From positions 920,564-984,563 of the forward strand of contig NZ_RYYU01000001.1 in NCBI RefSeq assembly GCF_003977605.1: 64,000 nt of DNA. The letters run 5' to 3'. This document shows, piece after piece, positions 54,186 through 63,501 of this stretch (its first letter is position 1; the number at the start of each line of letters is the position of its first letter). The stretch comes from Prevotella koreensis. Lineage in GTDB: Bacteria > Bacteroidota > Bacteroidia > Bacteroidales > Bacteroidaceae. Made by a program: the position numbers and the translations under genes. The notes under the pieces are model-generated. The model did not search any database. It was not told the origin of the DNA and saw only the letters and a program-made list of their open reading frames with translations.

Positions 54186-55916
54186 ATGAACGTTTTAGAA
54201 CTGAGCGAACAGGAAATAGGAAGACGACAGAGTCTTCAGGAACTTCGAGAAATGGGTATCGACCCATACCCCGCAGCAGAGTATCCTACGAATGCTTTCA
54301 GTACAGATATAAAGAATGAGTTCAACGACGAAGACGAACCACGCGAGGTATGTATTGCCGGACGAATGATGGGTAGTCGAGTTATGGGAAAGGCTTCTTT
54401 TGCTGAGATACAAGACTCGAAAGGAAGAATTCAGGTATATATCACGCGTGATGACATCTGTCCCGGCGAGAACAAAGATCTATATAATAAGGTATTCAAG
54501 AAACTTCTTGACATCGGTGACTTTATCGGAATAAAGGGTTTTGTATTCCGTACACAGATGGGAGAAATCTCCATTCATGCAAAAGAACTGACGTTACTCA
54601 GCAAGAGTCTTAAGCCGCTGCCTATCGTGAAATACAAAGACGGTGTGGCATACGACAAGTTTGATGACCCTGAACTACGCTATCGCCAACGTTATGTTGA
54701 CCTCGTTGTCAACGAAGGAGTGAAAGAAACATTCCTACACCGTGCCACTGTAATGAGAACATTAAGACAAGTGCTCGATGACAACGGATACACCGAAGTG
54801 GAAACACCTACCCTACAGACCATTGCAGGAGGAGCATCTGCACGTCCGTTCATAACACACTTCAATGCACTCAACCAAGATATGTTCATGCGTATCGCAA
54901 CAGAATTGTATCTGAAACGACTTATCGTTGGCGGTTTTGAAGGTGTCTATGAGATAGGCAAGAACTTTCGCAATGAAGGAATGGACAGAAACCATAACCC
55001 GGAGTTCACATGTATGGAACTGTATGTGCAATACAAGGACTACAACTGGATGATGTCCTTTACCGAGAATTTGCTCGAAAAAATTTGTATTGCCGTGAAT
55101 GGTAAGGCAGAAAGAGAAATTGACGGTAAGATAATTTCGTTCAAGGCTCCTTACAGACGTTTGCCTATACTTGATGCTATCAAGGAGAAGACCGGTTTCG
55201 ATGTCAACGGAAAGACAGAAGAGGAAATACGCGCATTCTGCAAGGAAAAAGGACTTGATATTGATGACACCATGGGAAAGGGCAAACTCATTGACGAACT
55301 TTTTGGAGAATTCTGTGAAGGTACTTACATACAGCCGACTTTCATAACAGATTACCCTGTTGAAATGTCACCGCTAACAAAAATGCATCGCTCAAAACCC
55401 GGACTTACGGAACGTTTCGAACTGATGGTTAACGGTAAAGAACTTGCCAATGCCTACTCAGAACTTAACGACCCAATCGACCAAGAAGAACGTTTTGTCG
55501 AACAGATGAAACTTGCAGACAAGGGTGATGATGAGGCAATGATAATCGATAAAGACTTTTTGCGCGCACTACAATATGGAATGCCCCCAACCTCAGGAAT
55601 CGGAATCGGCATTGACCGCCTTGTAATGCTCATGACCGGTAAGACATTCATTCAAGAAGTTCTGTTCTTCCCACAGATGAAACCGGAAAAGACCATACCT
55701 CAAAGCAATGAGGCAGAATGGGCAGAAGTTGGTGTTACGGCAGAATGGATACCGGTACTCAGAAAGGCGGGATTCAACCTCGTGACAAATATAAAGGATG
55801 AAAAAGCACAAGGTCTGCAACAAAAAATCGGAGACATTGTGAAGAAATACAAACTCGATATGCAAAAGCCATCTGTTGATGAAATACAACAGTGGATTAA
55901 AAAAGCAAATATTTGA
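54186..55916 (+). CDS. lysS: Lysyl-tRNA synthetase, class II
   Basis: 576 residues, longer than E. coli LysS (505) owing to an insert and a C-terminal extension of about 70 residues typical of Bacteroidales. The OB-fold anticodon domain (about 50-160) has VCIAGRMMGSRVMGKASF. Class II motif 2 is FRNEGMDRNHNPEFTCMELY and motif 3 is PTSGIGIGIDRLVMLMTG. It charges tRNA-Lys. gpsA follows 132 nt later, the usual neighbour in this order. Confidence 0.96.
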   Translation: MNVLELSEQEIGRRQSLQELREMGIDPYPAAEYPTNAFSTDIKNEFNDEDEPREVCIAGRMMGSRVMGKASFAEIQDSKGRIQVYITRDDICPGENKDLYNKVFKKLLDIGDFIGIKGFVFRTQMGEISIHAKELTLLSKSLKPLPIVKYKDGVAYDKFDDPELRYRQRYVDLVVNEGVKETFLHRATVMRTLRQVLDDNGYTEVETPTLQTIAGGASARPFITHFNALNQDMFMRIATELYLKRLIVGGFEGVYEIGKNFRNEGMDRNHNPEFTCMELYVQYKDYNWMMSFTENLLEKICIAVNGKAEREIDGKIISFKAPYRRLPILDAIKEKTGFDVNGKTEEEIRAFCKEKGLDIDDTMGKGKLIDELFGEFCEGTYIQPTFITDYPVEMSPLTKMHRSKPGLTERFELMVNGKELANAYSELNDPIDQEERFVEQMKLADKGDDEAMIIDKDFLRALQYGMPPTSGIGIGIDRLVMLMTGKTFIQEVLFFPQMKPEKTIPQSNEAEWAEVGVTAEWIPVLRKAGFNLVTNIKDEKAQGLQQKIGDIVKKYKLDMQKPSVDEIQQWIKKANI

Positions 55917-55925
55917 CAACCTGCG

Positions 55926-55983
55926 ATTGACAATTCACGACATACACGACGCGTTAAGTAAATGTATATAGTGAATTGTCAAT
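55926..55983. repeat. 13-bp inverted repeat between lysS and gpsA
   Basis: ATTGACAATTCAC (55926-55938) and its exact complement (55971-55983), loop of 32 nt. No T run follows, so an ordinary terminator is doubtful. Confidence 0.7.
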
Positions 55984-56048
55984 CAACTGCTAATCCTTCA
56001 ATCATCAATTTGTCTATTTAAAATCAAGGACTGTTAAATTGGAATACT

Positions 56049-57044
56049 ATGTTTGACTGTGGTAAAATAGCGATAATAGGCGGCGGAAGTTGGGCTACGG
56101 CAATAGCAAAGATTGTGGTGGGACATACACACCACATCGGTTGGTATATGCGACGCGACGACCGTATCGAGGACTTCCGCAGACTCGGACATAACCCTGC
56201 TTATCTTGTCAGCGTACGTTTCAACATGGACGAGATAGATTTCTCGAGCGACATAAATAAGATTGTGGATAATTATGACACCCTTGTGTTCGTTACTCCT
56301 TCACCATATCTTAAAAATCACTTGAAGAAACTCAAGACACGCATTAAAGATAAGTTTGTGATTACTGCAATAAAGGGTATCGTTCCCGATGAGAACCTCG
56401 TATGTTCAGAGTATTTCCATCAAGTCTATGATGTCCCTCACGAGAACCTTGCGTGCATCGGCGGTCCCTCGCATGCCGAGGAAGTGGCTCTCGAACGACT
56501 GTCATATCTCACTATCGGTTGTGTGAATACAGAAAAGGCAAAGGCATTTGCCGACTTAATAGCAAGCGACTATATAAAGACAAAGACATCTACCGATGTA
56601 ATAGGTATAGAATATTCATCGGTACTGAAGAATGTATATGCCATTGCCGCAGGTATATGCAGCGGACTGAAATACGGCGACAACTTCCAATCTGTGCTCA
56701 TGTCGAATGCTGTTCAGGAAATGAACCGATTCATGAATGTCGTTCACCCTATCGAAAGGGCAATAATAGATTCCGTATATATGGGCGACCTGCTTGTCAC
56801 GGGATATTCCAATTTCTCACGAAACCGCACATTCGGTTCAATGATTGGCAAAGGATATAGCGTAAAGTCGGCACAGATAGAAATGGAAATGATTGCCGAG
56901 GGATATTTCGGAACAAAGTGTATGAAGGAAATAAATCGTCACATGCACGTAAACATGCCTATACTTGATGCTGTCTATAACATTCTTTACGAGCGTATCA
57001 GTCCGCAGATAGAAATAAAACTTCTAACAGACAGTTTCAGATAG
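56049..57044 (+). CDS. gpsA: Glycerol-3-phosphate dehydrogenase [NAD(P)+]
   Basis: 331 residues. The Rossmann loop is IIGGGSWATAIAK (about 9-21). FVTPSPYL, ITAIKG and GGPSHAEEVA (about 139-148) line the active site, and the catalytic Lys sits in IEYSSVLKNVYAIAAG. It makes sn-glycerol-3-phosphate for phospholipids. It is probably in one unit with lysS. In many Bacteroides pgi follows gpsA; here the next gene is yraN. Confidence 0.93.
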   Translation: MFDCGKIAIIGGGSWATAIAKIVVGHTHHIGWYMRRDDRIEDFRRLGHNPAYLVSVRFNMDEIDFSSDINKIVDNYDTLVFVTPSPYLKNHLKKLKTRIKDKFVITAIKGIVPDENLVCSEYFHQVYDVPHENLACIGGPSHAEEVALERLSYLTIGCVNTEKAKAFADLIASDYIKTKTSTDVIGIEYSSVLKNVYAIAAGICSGLKYGDNFQSVLMSNAVQEMNRFMNVVHPIERAIIDSVYMGDLLVTGYSNFSRNRTFGSMIGKGYSVKSAQIEMEMIAEGYFGTKCMKEINRHMHVNMPILDAVYNILYERISPQIEIKLLTDSFR

Positions 57045-57083
57045 TTTCTGAACGGCATTGCATTTCATGCTCTTTTATAATGC

Positions 57084-57136
57084 AAATTCGCCCAATTTGC
57101 CGACCAATTTCGCCCAAATTGTGATGCAATTTCGCC
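57084..57136. repeat. 22-bp-period array, copy D (three direct units)
   Basis: Cores at 57084-57092 (AAATTCGCC), 57106-57114 and 57128-57136 (AATTTCGCC), again exactly 22 bp apart. Unlike copies B and C, no facing pair remains, so it may be a partial form. It lies between gpsA and yraN, both on the plus strand. Confidence 0.82.
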
Positions 57137-57222
57137 GATTTTGCTTTGAGAGGAAAACCCTTTTGGATAATAGTATAATCTTTTACCGATAACGTTTCAG
57201 TAATTATAATCCAAACAATGGT

Positions 57223-57582
57223 ATGGCAGAACATAACGAACTCGGAAAATGGGGAGAGGAGATTGCATCAAGGTATTTGCAAGAGAAAGGTTATGTAATC
57301 ATTGAAAGAGACTGGAAATCAGGAAAAAAGGACATAGATATCATTGCCATAGACAATGATGTTTATGTTTTTGTAGAGGTTAAAGCACGACAAAACAGAA
57401 TGTTTGGCGAGCCGGCAAATGCAGTCAACTATTATAAAATGCAGTACTTGAAGCAGGCTATAAGTAATTACATAAAATATCGTCGTTTAAATAACAATGT
57501 GCGTTTTGATATAGTTACGATTGTCGGTCAGATAGGAGAAAGACCGGAAATAGAACACATTAAAGACATATCTATCATTTGA
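57223..57582 (+). CDS. yraN: YraN/UPF0102 endonuclease-fold protein
   Basis: 119 residues. GKWGEEIASRYLQEKGY opens the protein (about 6-22); KKDIDIIAIDNDVYVFVEVKARQN holds the Asp and Glu-x-Lys of a restriction-endonuclease-like fold. Family members may be nucleases in recombination or repair, but the role is unproven. Confidence 0.88.
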   Translation: MAEHNELGKWGEEIASRYLQEKGYVIIERDWKSGKKDIDIIAIDNDVYVFVEVKARQNRMFGEPANAVNYYKMQYLKQAISNYIKYRRLNNNVRFDIVTIVGQIGERPEIEHIKDISII

Positions 57583-57600
57583 AACGAAATCATATTATTC

Positions 57601-58614
57601 CTATTTATAATCGTTATAACACAATTCCTTTTTATCCAAGTCAACAACTATACCTCTACGCACTTTCATCGTTTCTGTTCTTGGCAACTTTTCTATAACA
57701 ATATAATGACGAGGCTGCCAATATTTCGGAAGTATCTCCGTGCAAACAGTACGAGCCTTACCAACAATTGCATCATCGCAGGCTTCTATCACCATAACAA
57801 CCGCCTCTCCAAACTTCTCATCATGGCACTTAGTTATCATGAATGGCCGGGAGAAAGCGGTTGCAATTATACGCTCCACCTCCTCAGCATGAATCTTTAT
57901 CCCACCCGAACAAATAACATTGTCCTTACGACCGAGAATACGGAACTGCCTACCTTCGGCAGAAAACTCGGCAATATCGTTGGTCTTCATATTGAATGCA
58001 CCTGTTGCTTCATCTGTGACAACAAGGCAACCATCATCGGCAAGCGATAACGAAACCTGCCTAAGCGGCTCATACCACAGACTCTTCCCCACCCTCCTCA
58101 ACGCTATATGTGAGAGTGTTTCGGTCATTCCGTATGAACTCCAAGCACGACATGGCATTGCAGACAACTCTTTCTCTAAATCATTATTGATTGCACCGCC
58201 ACCTATCAGGAGATTGCCTATATCTGCAACACGTTTCCTCGTATCATCATTGCGTAACGAGTTCCACACCTGCATCGGAACCATAGCAATAAAATCATAT
58301 CGCCCACAACACCGTGCCAACGGATTGCTACAAGGCTCAACAATATCAAGTCGCAAGCCTCGTTCTATCGCTCTGACAGCCATCATCTTACCTGCAATAT
58401 AGTCAAGACTCATGCACAGCAATGCCCTGTCGTTGTGATTAAGCCCAAAGAAATCATTTGTACGGCGAGCAGAAGCCAACATCCGACTCTTTCTCACCAT
58501 CATCTTCTTAGGTTCTCCCGTAGACCCGCTTGTCTGAACTTCTATACATTCATTATCATTATTCCACTCTTCGTAGAATTGTTCTATACCCATAATTCGT
58601 TTGGTATTCACCAT
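57601..58614 (-). CDS. menE: AMP-binding ligase, probable o-succinylbenzoate-CoA ligase
   Basis: 337 residues, compact like MenE of Bacteroidota. The AMP-binding P-loop is QTSGSTGEPKKM (about 28-39); A5 is SYGMTETLSHIA (about 157-168); the C-terminal A8 region IRPILGRKDNVI-like (FRILGRKDNVICSGGIKI, read in parts near 225-241) and the late Lys in TETMKVRRG are present. MenE activates o-succinylbenzoate for menaquinone. No other men gene is in the window, so the symbol rests on size and family. Confidence 0.8.
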   Translation of the reverse strand: MVNTKRIMGIEQFYEEWNNDNECIEVQTSGSTGEPKKMMVRKSRMLASARRTNDFFGLNHNDRALLCMSLDYIAGKMMAVRAIERGLRLDIVEPCSNPLARCCGRYDFIAMVPMQVWNSLRNDDTRKRVADIGNLLIGGGAINNDLEKELSAMPCRAWSSYGMTETLSHIALRRVGKSLWYEPLRQVSLSLADDGCLVVTDEATGAFNMKTNDIAEFSAEGRQFRILGRKDNVICSGGIKIHAEEVERIIATAFSRPFMITKCHDEKFGEAVVMVIEACDDAIVGKARTVCTEILPKYWQPRHYIVIEKLPRTETMKVRRGIVVDLDKKELCYNDYK

Positions 58615-58629
58615 TTTTCATTGTAAGTG

Positions 58630-58637
58630 CAAAAATA
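58630..58637 (-). promoter_or_regulatory. Promoter -7 element for the menE-like gene
   Basis: TATTTTTG on the minus strand, 15 nt before the start codon at 58614. Confidence 0.5.
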
Positions 58638-58680
58638 CTAATTAATAATTGAAAAGAATTAGTTTCACAATGATTTTATG

Positions 58681-58688
58681 TACCTTTG
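58681..58688 (+). promoter_or_regulatory. Promoter -7 element for fmt
   Basis: TACCTTTG, 31 nt before the fmt start codon at 58720, divergent from the menE-like promoter. Confidence 0.55.
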
Positions 58689-58719
58689 CAACGATTTTAC
58701 ATCATAAAAAAAGGAACTG

Positions 58720-59682
58720 ATGAAGAAAGAAGAACTTAGAATAGTATTCATGGGTACACCGGAGTTTGCTGTAGGTACGCTTAGTGCATTGGTTGAGAAT
58801 GGATATAATGTCGTGTGCGTTGTTACACAGCCGGACAAACCTGTAGGACGACATCATGACACGCTACAACCGCCTGCCGTAAAGGTTTATGCCACTGAAC
58901 ATGGCATACCGGTGCTACAACCTGTAAAGATGAAGGATGAGAATTTCATTAAAGAACTTAATACTTACAGTCCCGACCTGCAAGTGGTGGTAGCATTCCG
59001 TATGCTCCCCGAAACAGTATGGGCACTCCCGCGCTTCGGCACTTTCAATGTTCATGCCGCACTGTTACCGCAATATCGTGGTGCAGCACCCATTAACTGG
59101 GCTATCATAAACGGCGAGAAGAAAACCGGAGTAACAACATTCTTCCTCGACCACGACATTGATACCGGAAGAATCATTATGCAAAGAGAAATCGCAGTCG
59201 GACCGGAAGATAATGTAGAAACGGTTTATAACCATCTCATGAAACTCGGTGCCGAGATTGCTATTGACACTATCGACAAAATCATAGAAGGAAACGGTTA
59301 TGTAGAGAGCATGCCACAAGAACAAATGATAGAGAGTGTAGGAAAACTGCATGATGCCCCGAAACTATTTAAAGAAAATTGTAAAATAGATTGGAATAAG
59401 AGAGCACAGCAGGTTCATGATTTCATACGCGGTCTGTCTCCAATACCTGGAGCATGGGCTCAATTCGGCAATGATGGTAAACAGACAATAAAAATATACG
59501 ACTCGCGAACCACAAACATACCCACAGAGAAACCGGCAGGCACTTTCTTTCAGCACAACGGACGACTCATGGTATCGGCCGGTGGAGAGATGCTCGAACT
59601 GGTACAAGTACAACTTAGCGGCAAAAAGAGAATGTCTGCCAAAGATTTCCTGAACGGAACAAGAACAAGTATTATTGAGTAA
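58720..59682 (+). CDS. fmt: Methionyl-tRNA formyltransferase
   Basis: 320 residues. IVFMGTPEFAVGTL opens the fold (about 7-20). The catalytic centre has FNVHAALLPQYRGAAPINWAI (SLLP-type motif and Asn/His, about 108-128) and the Asp in DHDIDTGRI. The C-terminal OB-like domain binds the tRNA acceptor stem. It formylates initiator Met-tRNA. It converges on the ClC gene with a gap of 3 nt. Confidence 0.96.
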   Translation: MKKEELRIVFMGTPEFAVGTLSALVENGYNVVCVVTQPDKPVGRHHDTLQPPAVKVYATEHGIPVLQPVKMKDENFIKELNTYSPDLQVVVAFRMLPETVWALPRFGTFNVHAALLPQYRGAAPINWAIINGEKKTGVTTFFLDHDIDTGRIIMQREIAVGPEDNVETVYNHLMKLGAEIAIDTIDKIIEGNGYVESMPQEQMIESVGKLHDAPKLFKENCKIDWNKRAQQVHDFIRGLSPIPGAWAQFGNDGKQTIKIYDSRTTNIPTEKPAGTFFQHNGRLMVSAGGEMLELVQVQLSGKKRMSAKDFLNGTRTSIIE

Positions 59683-59685
59683 AGA

Positions 59686-61470
59686 TTATTCTGCCGACAT
59701 GTCTGCAACCATTTGCCTATACTGACTATATATATGTGCACGTTCAACATATCCTTTCAGATTTCCGAGAGAATCTACTACAGGTAGCATTGAGGCATCG
59801 GTGCTATCGAATTTTTTCATCACCTCGTCCATAGGGTCATTGTCTCCAAGCACAGCAGGAGGTTCAGTCATAAGTTGCGACACGCGGAAATGTCCATATA
59901 GTTCTGTACGGAACACAATGTGTCTGATCTTGGTAACGTCAATCTCACCCAACAAATGCCCGGCCTCGTCCACAACAGGAACTATGCTCATGCGGCTGCG
60001 ACTTATGAAATGAATAAGTTTTCCAAGTTCCATATCAGGCGAAACGGTTGTCACCTCACGCTCTATCACACTGTCAAGACTCATCAGCGTGAGCACGGCA
60101 CGGTCGGTGTTATGAGTTATAAGTTTACCTTGACGTGCAAGTCGCATGCCGTATATACTGTGTGGTTCGAAAATAATGATTGTCAGATAAGAACATATAC
60201 AGACTATCATCAACGGAATGAACATAGCGTAACCTCCCGTGAGTTCGGCAATAAGGAATATTCCTGTAAGCGGGGCATGCATAACGCCGGTCATAACTCC
60301 TGCCATACCAAGAAGAGTAAAGTTTTTCTCCGGCACATAAATCCCTATCTGATACATATTCCAAACACGTGAAAAAAGGAATCCACCAAACGCTCCCATG
60401 AATAATGATGGTGCAAACGTACCACCACAACCTCCTCCACCGTTTGTTGCAGTTGTTGCAAAAACCTTGGTAAACACCACAAGACCGACATAAAGCACAA
60501 GCATGTCGCTATGTCCGTAGAATAATGAGTTGTTCATTATCGTCTGCCAATCAGCCTCGGTCTTTCCGTTAAGCAGTATGTCAATGCTGCTATATCCCTC
60601 GCCGAAAAGTGTCGGAAAAAGGAATATCAGCAATGATAGAACCACTCCACCAAGTGCCAAACGCGCCAAATGATTCTTTCCGAGACGCTCAAATATTCCT
60701 TCAAACATATTAGACGCACGTATGAACCAAAGACTGAAAAGTCCGCAACACACACCAAGAAGTATTGTTGCAGGTACTCTTTCGAGCATCCAATTGCCGT
60801 CAAGACAGAAATTGAAAAGCGATGCAGAACCGGTAAAAATATATGTGAAGCACGTGGCTGTTACACTCGCGATAAGTATTGGGAGAAGAGAGGCCATGGT
60901 CAAATCAACCATCAATACCTCAAGAGTGAAAACAAGGCCTGCTATCGGTGCTTTGAAGACCCCGGCTATTGCTGCAGATGCGCCACATCCCACAAGCAGC
61001 ATCATCGTTTTGTTGTCCATGCGGAACAGTTTACCGAGATTACTGCCGATTGCCGAACCGGTGAGAACTATAGGAGCCTCGGCACCGACACTACCACCAA
61101 AACCTATGGTAATGGCCGACGCTACTACCGAACTCCAACAGTTATGCCCTTTTATCCTGCTTTTCTTGGAACTTATCGCGTATAATATCCGCGTTATGCC
61201 ATGCCCGATGTCGTCACGCACGATATAACGCACGAAAAGCGAAGTGAGATAGATTCCAACAACAGGCAAGACAAGATACATCCAGTTGAAAGAAGTAATA
61301 TCAAATCCGGCAGTTAGCAATAACTGTATCTCGGATATAATCCAATGTAGAACATAGCCTGCCACTGCAGCAAGAAAACCAACTACAAAACTTAGCAATA
61401 GCGTAAACTGACGGTCACTAATATGTCGCCCACGCCATTCTACTAACTTCTGCAATACAGCACCGCTCAT
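59686..61470 (-). CDS. ClC-family chloride channel/antiporter with CBS domains
   Basis: 594 residues. About ten membrane-spanning stretches cover 25-440. GGSVGAEAPIV (about 127-137) holds the gating Glu; APIAGLVFTLE carries the second Glu linked to proton coupling; GGGCGGTFAPSLFMGA is the anion-site loop. Two CBS domains follow (about 465-585). Keeping both Glu residues suggests a Cl-/H+ exchanger rather than a channel. The Sua5-type gene is 12 nt upstream, so they are cotranscribed. Confidence 0.92.
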   Translation of the reverse strand: MSGAVLQKLVEWRGRHISDRQFTLLLSFVVGFLAAVAGYVLHWIISEIQLLLTAGFDITSFNWMYLVLPVVGIYLTSLFVRYIVRDDIGHGITRILYAISSKKSRIKGHNCWSSVVASAITIGFGGSVGAEAPIVLTGSAIGSNLGKLFRMDNKTMMLLVGCGASAAIAGVFKAPIAGLVFTLEVLMVDLTMASLLPILIASVTATCFTYIFTGSASLFNFCLDGNWMLERVPATILLGVCCGLFSLWFIRASNMFEGIFERLGKNHLARLALGGVVLSLLIFLFPTLFGEGYSSIDILLNGKTEADWQTIMNNSLFYGHSDMLVLYVGLVVFTKVFATTATNGGGGCGGTFAPSLFMGAFGGFLFSRVWNMYQIGIYVPEKNFTLLGMAGVMTGVMHAPLTGIFLIAELTGGYAMFIPLMIVCICSYLTIIIFEPHSIYGMRLARQGKLITHNTDRAVLTLMSLDSVIEREVTTVSPDMELGKLIHFISRSRMSIVPVVDEAGHLLGEIDVTKIRHIVFRTELYGHFRVSQLMTEPPAVLGDNDPMDEVMKKFDSTDASMLPVVDSLGNLKGYVERAHIYSQYRQMVADMSAE

Positions 61471-61482
61471 TCGTTACGATTC

Positions 61483-62088
61483 CTATTTCCTTATTATTGT
61501 AACTTCTCCGTCTTCCTTTATTTTTATTATTGACGAAGGTGTGTGTGGTTTATGCTCCTGTCGCCTTGTGAAGCATACGTAATCGGCCGCCTCTATAAAT
61601 TCCGGGGCAATGTCTCGGAAATTCTGTGCTGCCGGCTCACCGCTGACATTCACACTCGTTGAAACTATTGGTTTCTGGAATCTGAAACAAAGTTCTTTTG
61701 AAAATTCCTCATGAGTTATTCTAATTGCTATGCTCCCGTCCTCAGCAATAAGATTTTGGGCGAGATTGACAGCATTGTCCAGAATCACCGTTGTCGGTTT
61801 TTCTGCATATTCCATCAGTTGCCAAGCCACTTCAGGAACATTCCTGACATAGCGTTGCAACCTGACATCCGAATCGACCAAACATATCATGGCCTTAGAA
61901 TCGTCACGCTGTTTCATTTTATATACCTTTGCAACGGCTTCGGCATTAGTCGCATCACAACCAATACCCCACACCGTATCAGTGGGATAAAGTATCACTC
62001 CCCCCTGTTTCATCACATTCACAGCGTTCTGTATATCTTCTTTATGTGTCACCTTATTCTTTATATTTCTCTTTTTATTTACGAACAA
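61483..62088 (-). CDS. L-threonylcarbamoyladenylate synthase, Sua5/TsaC type
   Basis: 201 residues, single-domain (YwlC/TsaC size). GGVILYPTDTVWGIGCDA (about 31-48) is the KxR-x-TDT-type nucleotide loop; KMQRDDSKAMICLV and STSVNVSGEPAAQ complete the site. It makes threonylcarbamoyl-AMP for the t6A37 modification of ANN-decoding tRNAs. A TAACTTTG element lies just upstream at 62105-62112. Confidence 0.92.
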   Translation of the reverse strand: MFVNKKRNIKNKVTHKEDIQNAVNVMKQGGVILYPTDTVWGIGCDATNAEAVAKVYKMKQRDDSKAMICLVDSDVRLQRYVRNVPEVAWQLMEYAEKPTTVILDNAVNLAQNLIAEDGSIAIRITHEEFSKELCFRFQKPIVSTSVNVSGEPAAQNFRDIAPEFIEAADYVCFTRRQEHKPHTPSSIIKIKEDGEVTIIRK

Positions 62089-62104
62089 ACATTCATTTTA
62101 ACCG

Positions 62105-62112
62105 CAAAGTTA
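62105..62112 (-). promoter_or_regulatory. Promoter -7 element for the Sua5-type gene
   Basis: TAACTTTG on the minus strand, 16 nt before the start codon at 62088. Confidence 0.5.
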
Positions 62113-62261
62113 TACGAAAAAAATGGGATAACAAAAAAAAAGAACATATTTTTAAATGACCGATAACCGAAACCCATTCACCCTATTATATCCATCTGTT
62201 AAAAAAAGGTAATACAAAACAAAATATAGTAGAGGAATAAGGATTATATGATAAAAAAACG

Positions 62262-62269
62262 TACCTTTG
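62262..62269 (+). promoter_or_regulatory. Promoter -7 element for tRNA-Phe
   Basis: TACCTTTG, 24 nt before the mature tRNA 5' end. Confidence 0.55.
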
Positions 62270-62293
62270 CACTCGCAAAAAAGAAACATGAAT

Positions 62294-62366
<73 letters not shown>

Positions 62367-62382
62367 CCTCCTCCTTTCACCC

Positions 62383-62415
62383 GCCCCTGTATCAGAGTTC
62401 GCTCGATGCAGGGGC
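62383..62415. terminator. Hairpin after tRNA-Phe, possible terminator
   Basis: GCCCCTGTATC (62383-62393) pairs with GATGCAGGGGC (62405-62415), 11 bp with one G-U, followed by ACTCTTTT. It may end the tRNA transcript, or belong to the end of the degraded IS next to it. Confidence 0.55.
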
Positions 62416-62419
62416 ACTC

Positions 62420-62544
62420 TTTTAAAAGAAGCAGTCACCATATTCTTGGGCTCAGTAGGAACTCTCATTGCTCTTTTGAAGTTATATGCCGCCGCTGCCA
62501 ACATTATATTTATAGCATCTCCTTTCACACCTTTATAAAAGTTG
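62420..62544 (-). pseudogene. IS5-type transposase C-terminal remnant
   Basis: On the minus strand from 62544 the frame reads PNFYKGVKGDAINIMLAAAA (then YNFKRAM), which I recognise as the C-terminal end of IS5-type transposases of Bacteroidota (KGxxGDAIN..LAAAAxNFKR). Only about 30 residues are recognisable; the rest of the gene is missing. Its upstream side stops where the GGCTCAAC end of the next element begins, suggesting that element inserted into it. Confidence 0.6.
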
Positions 62545-62594
62545 GGCTCAACGGATAATTCCGGTTGTTGAGCCGATATTCAAGAATAAAGAGT

Positions 62595-62602
62595 TACCTT
62601 TG
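62595..62602 (+). promoter_or_regulatory. Promoter -7 element of the ISAon1-type element
   Basis: TACCTTTG, only 4 nt before the ATG at 62607. Confidence 0.5.
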
Positions 62603-62606
62603 TATC

Positions 62607-62957
62607 ATGAAATCAGATAAACTCCTTCGTGCTATCCTTCCGGATGTACTGATCGGCAACTTTGATGTTGTTAATTTTGAGAAGACAGATGTTAGTTTCG
62701 ATATTTGGCTTGATGAGAAGAAAGTCCAAATGCGTGATGATAAGAAAAACAGTTCTATTATCTCTCATGGCTTTGGTGAATATCGCACCATCCGTGATTT
62801 TCCCATTCGTGGCCGTTCGACTTTTCTTCACGTTCGTAAGCGCAAATGGCTCGATAAGGATAGTGGCGAGATATTCAGTTATGAGTGGGAACTCTCTGAA
62901 CACGATGAAACACGTCTTAATGCGGAGTTCGTTGCTTTTTTAAAAGAAGGAGATTGA
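62607..62957 (+). CDS. ISAon1-type transposase N-terminal region protein
   Basis: 116 residues. The start ILPDVLIGNFDVVNFEK and the HGFGEYRTIRDFPIRGR stretch are those of the 'ISAon1 family transposase N-terminal region' proteins, which carry the zinc-ribbon/HTH-like DNA-binding part separated from the catalytic part. It ends at TGA 62955-62957, overlapping the first codons of the catalytic frame (ATTGA). I start at 62607 because the promoter core ends 4 nt before it. Confidence 0.8.
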   Translation: MKSDKLLRAILPDVLIGNFDVVNFEKTDVSFDIWLDEKKVQMRDDKKNSSIISHGFGEYRTIRDFPIRGRSTFLHVRKRKWLDKDSGEIFSYEWELSEHDETRLNAEFVAFLKEGD

Positions 62958-63501
62958 AACCACGCCTGTTAGCATCTGTGTTCTTGCAGAGCGTCACGGT
63001 CTCAATGGTCAGACATTTCGCAAACAATACAAGGATGTAATCAGTGATTATCACAGTTGGGATCAATTGTCCCATTCGGAAGACTACCTTCTTTTTCCCG
63101 AGAACTTTGGTACAGACATGAGCCTTGATGAAACATGCCTGTCCAATGGTGAGGTTTACACCATACTTACCAACAAGGCAGCCCATGGTCGCAAGAATGC
63201 TTTGGCCGCCATTGTAAGAGGTATTGCGTCTGATACCGTCTCATCCGTTCTGAAATCAGCGCCTATCAAGCAACGCCGTAAAGTCAGAACCGTTACCACC
63301 GACCCCTCATCGGCCATGATGCTTACAGTTAGGAACTCATTCCCACGTGCAACGCTTATCAATGACCGTTTCCATGTCCAAAAACTTTTGACCGAAGCCA
63401 TTGACCAAATGAGGATAGGCTACCGCCTGGAGGTACTAGATGCGGAGAACAATGAAATAAGACGCCAGTTCGGGATAAGTTTAGTATTTAAACAGTTCTA
63501 A
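62953..63501 (+). pseudogene. ISAon1/ISL3-type transposase, truncated by an insertion
   Basis: The frame opens after TAA at 62941; the first plausible codon is ATT 62953, overlapping the previous stop as ATTGA. The protein reads ETTPVSICVLAERHG, then the ISL3 DDE core: first Asp in MSLDETCLSNGEVYTI, second in TVTTDPSSAMM, and NDRFHVQKL. After IRRQF (near 63470) it runs into the IS982-type sequence and stops at 63501, so the last acidic residue and the C terminus are missing. It cannot make an active transposase. Confidence 0.8.

Larger units (their letters stand above)
62545..63480 (+). mobile_element. ISAon1/ISL3-type element, right part lost
   Basis: It begins at about 62545 with GGCTCAACGGATAATTCCGG, which folds back on GTTGAGCC (62567-62574) and starts with GG as ISL3-family ends do. 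It carries an N-terminal-region gene and a transposase gene truncated near 63480 where an IS982-type element begins. The right end is not in the window. Confidence 0.65.

Noticed and set aside
60670..61228. Plus-strand ORFs of 168-171 codons
   Set aside because: They lie wholly inside the ClC gene on the other strand and have no family features.
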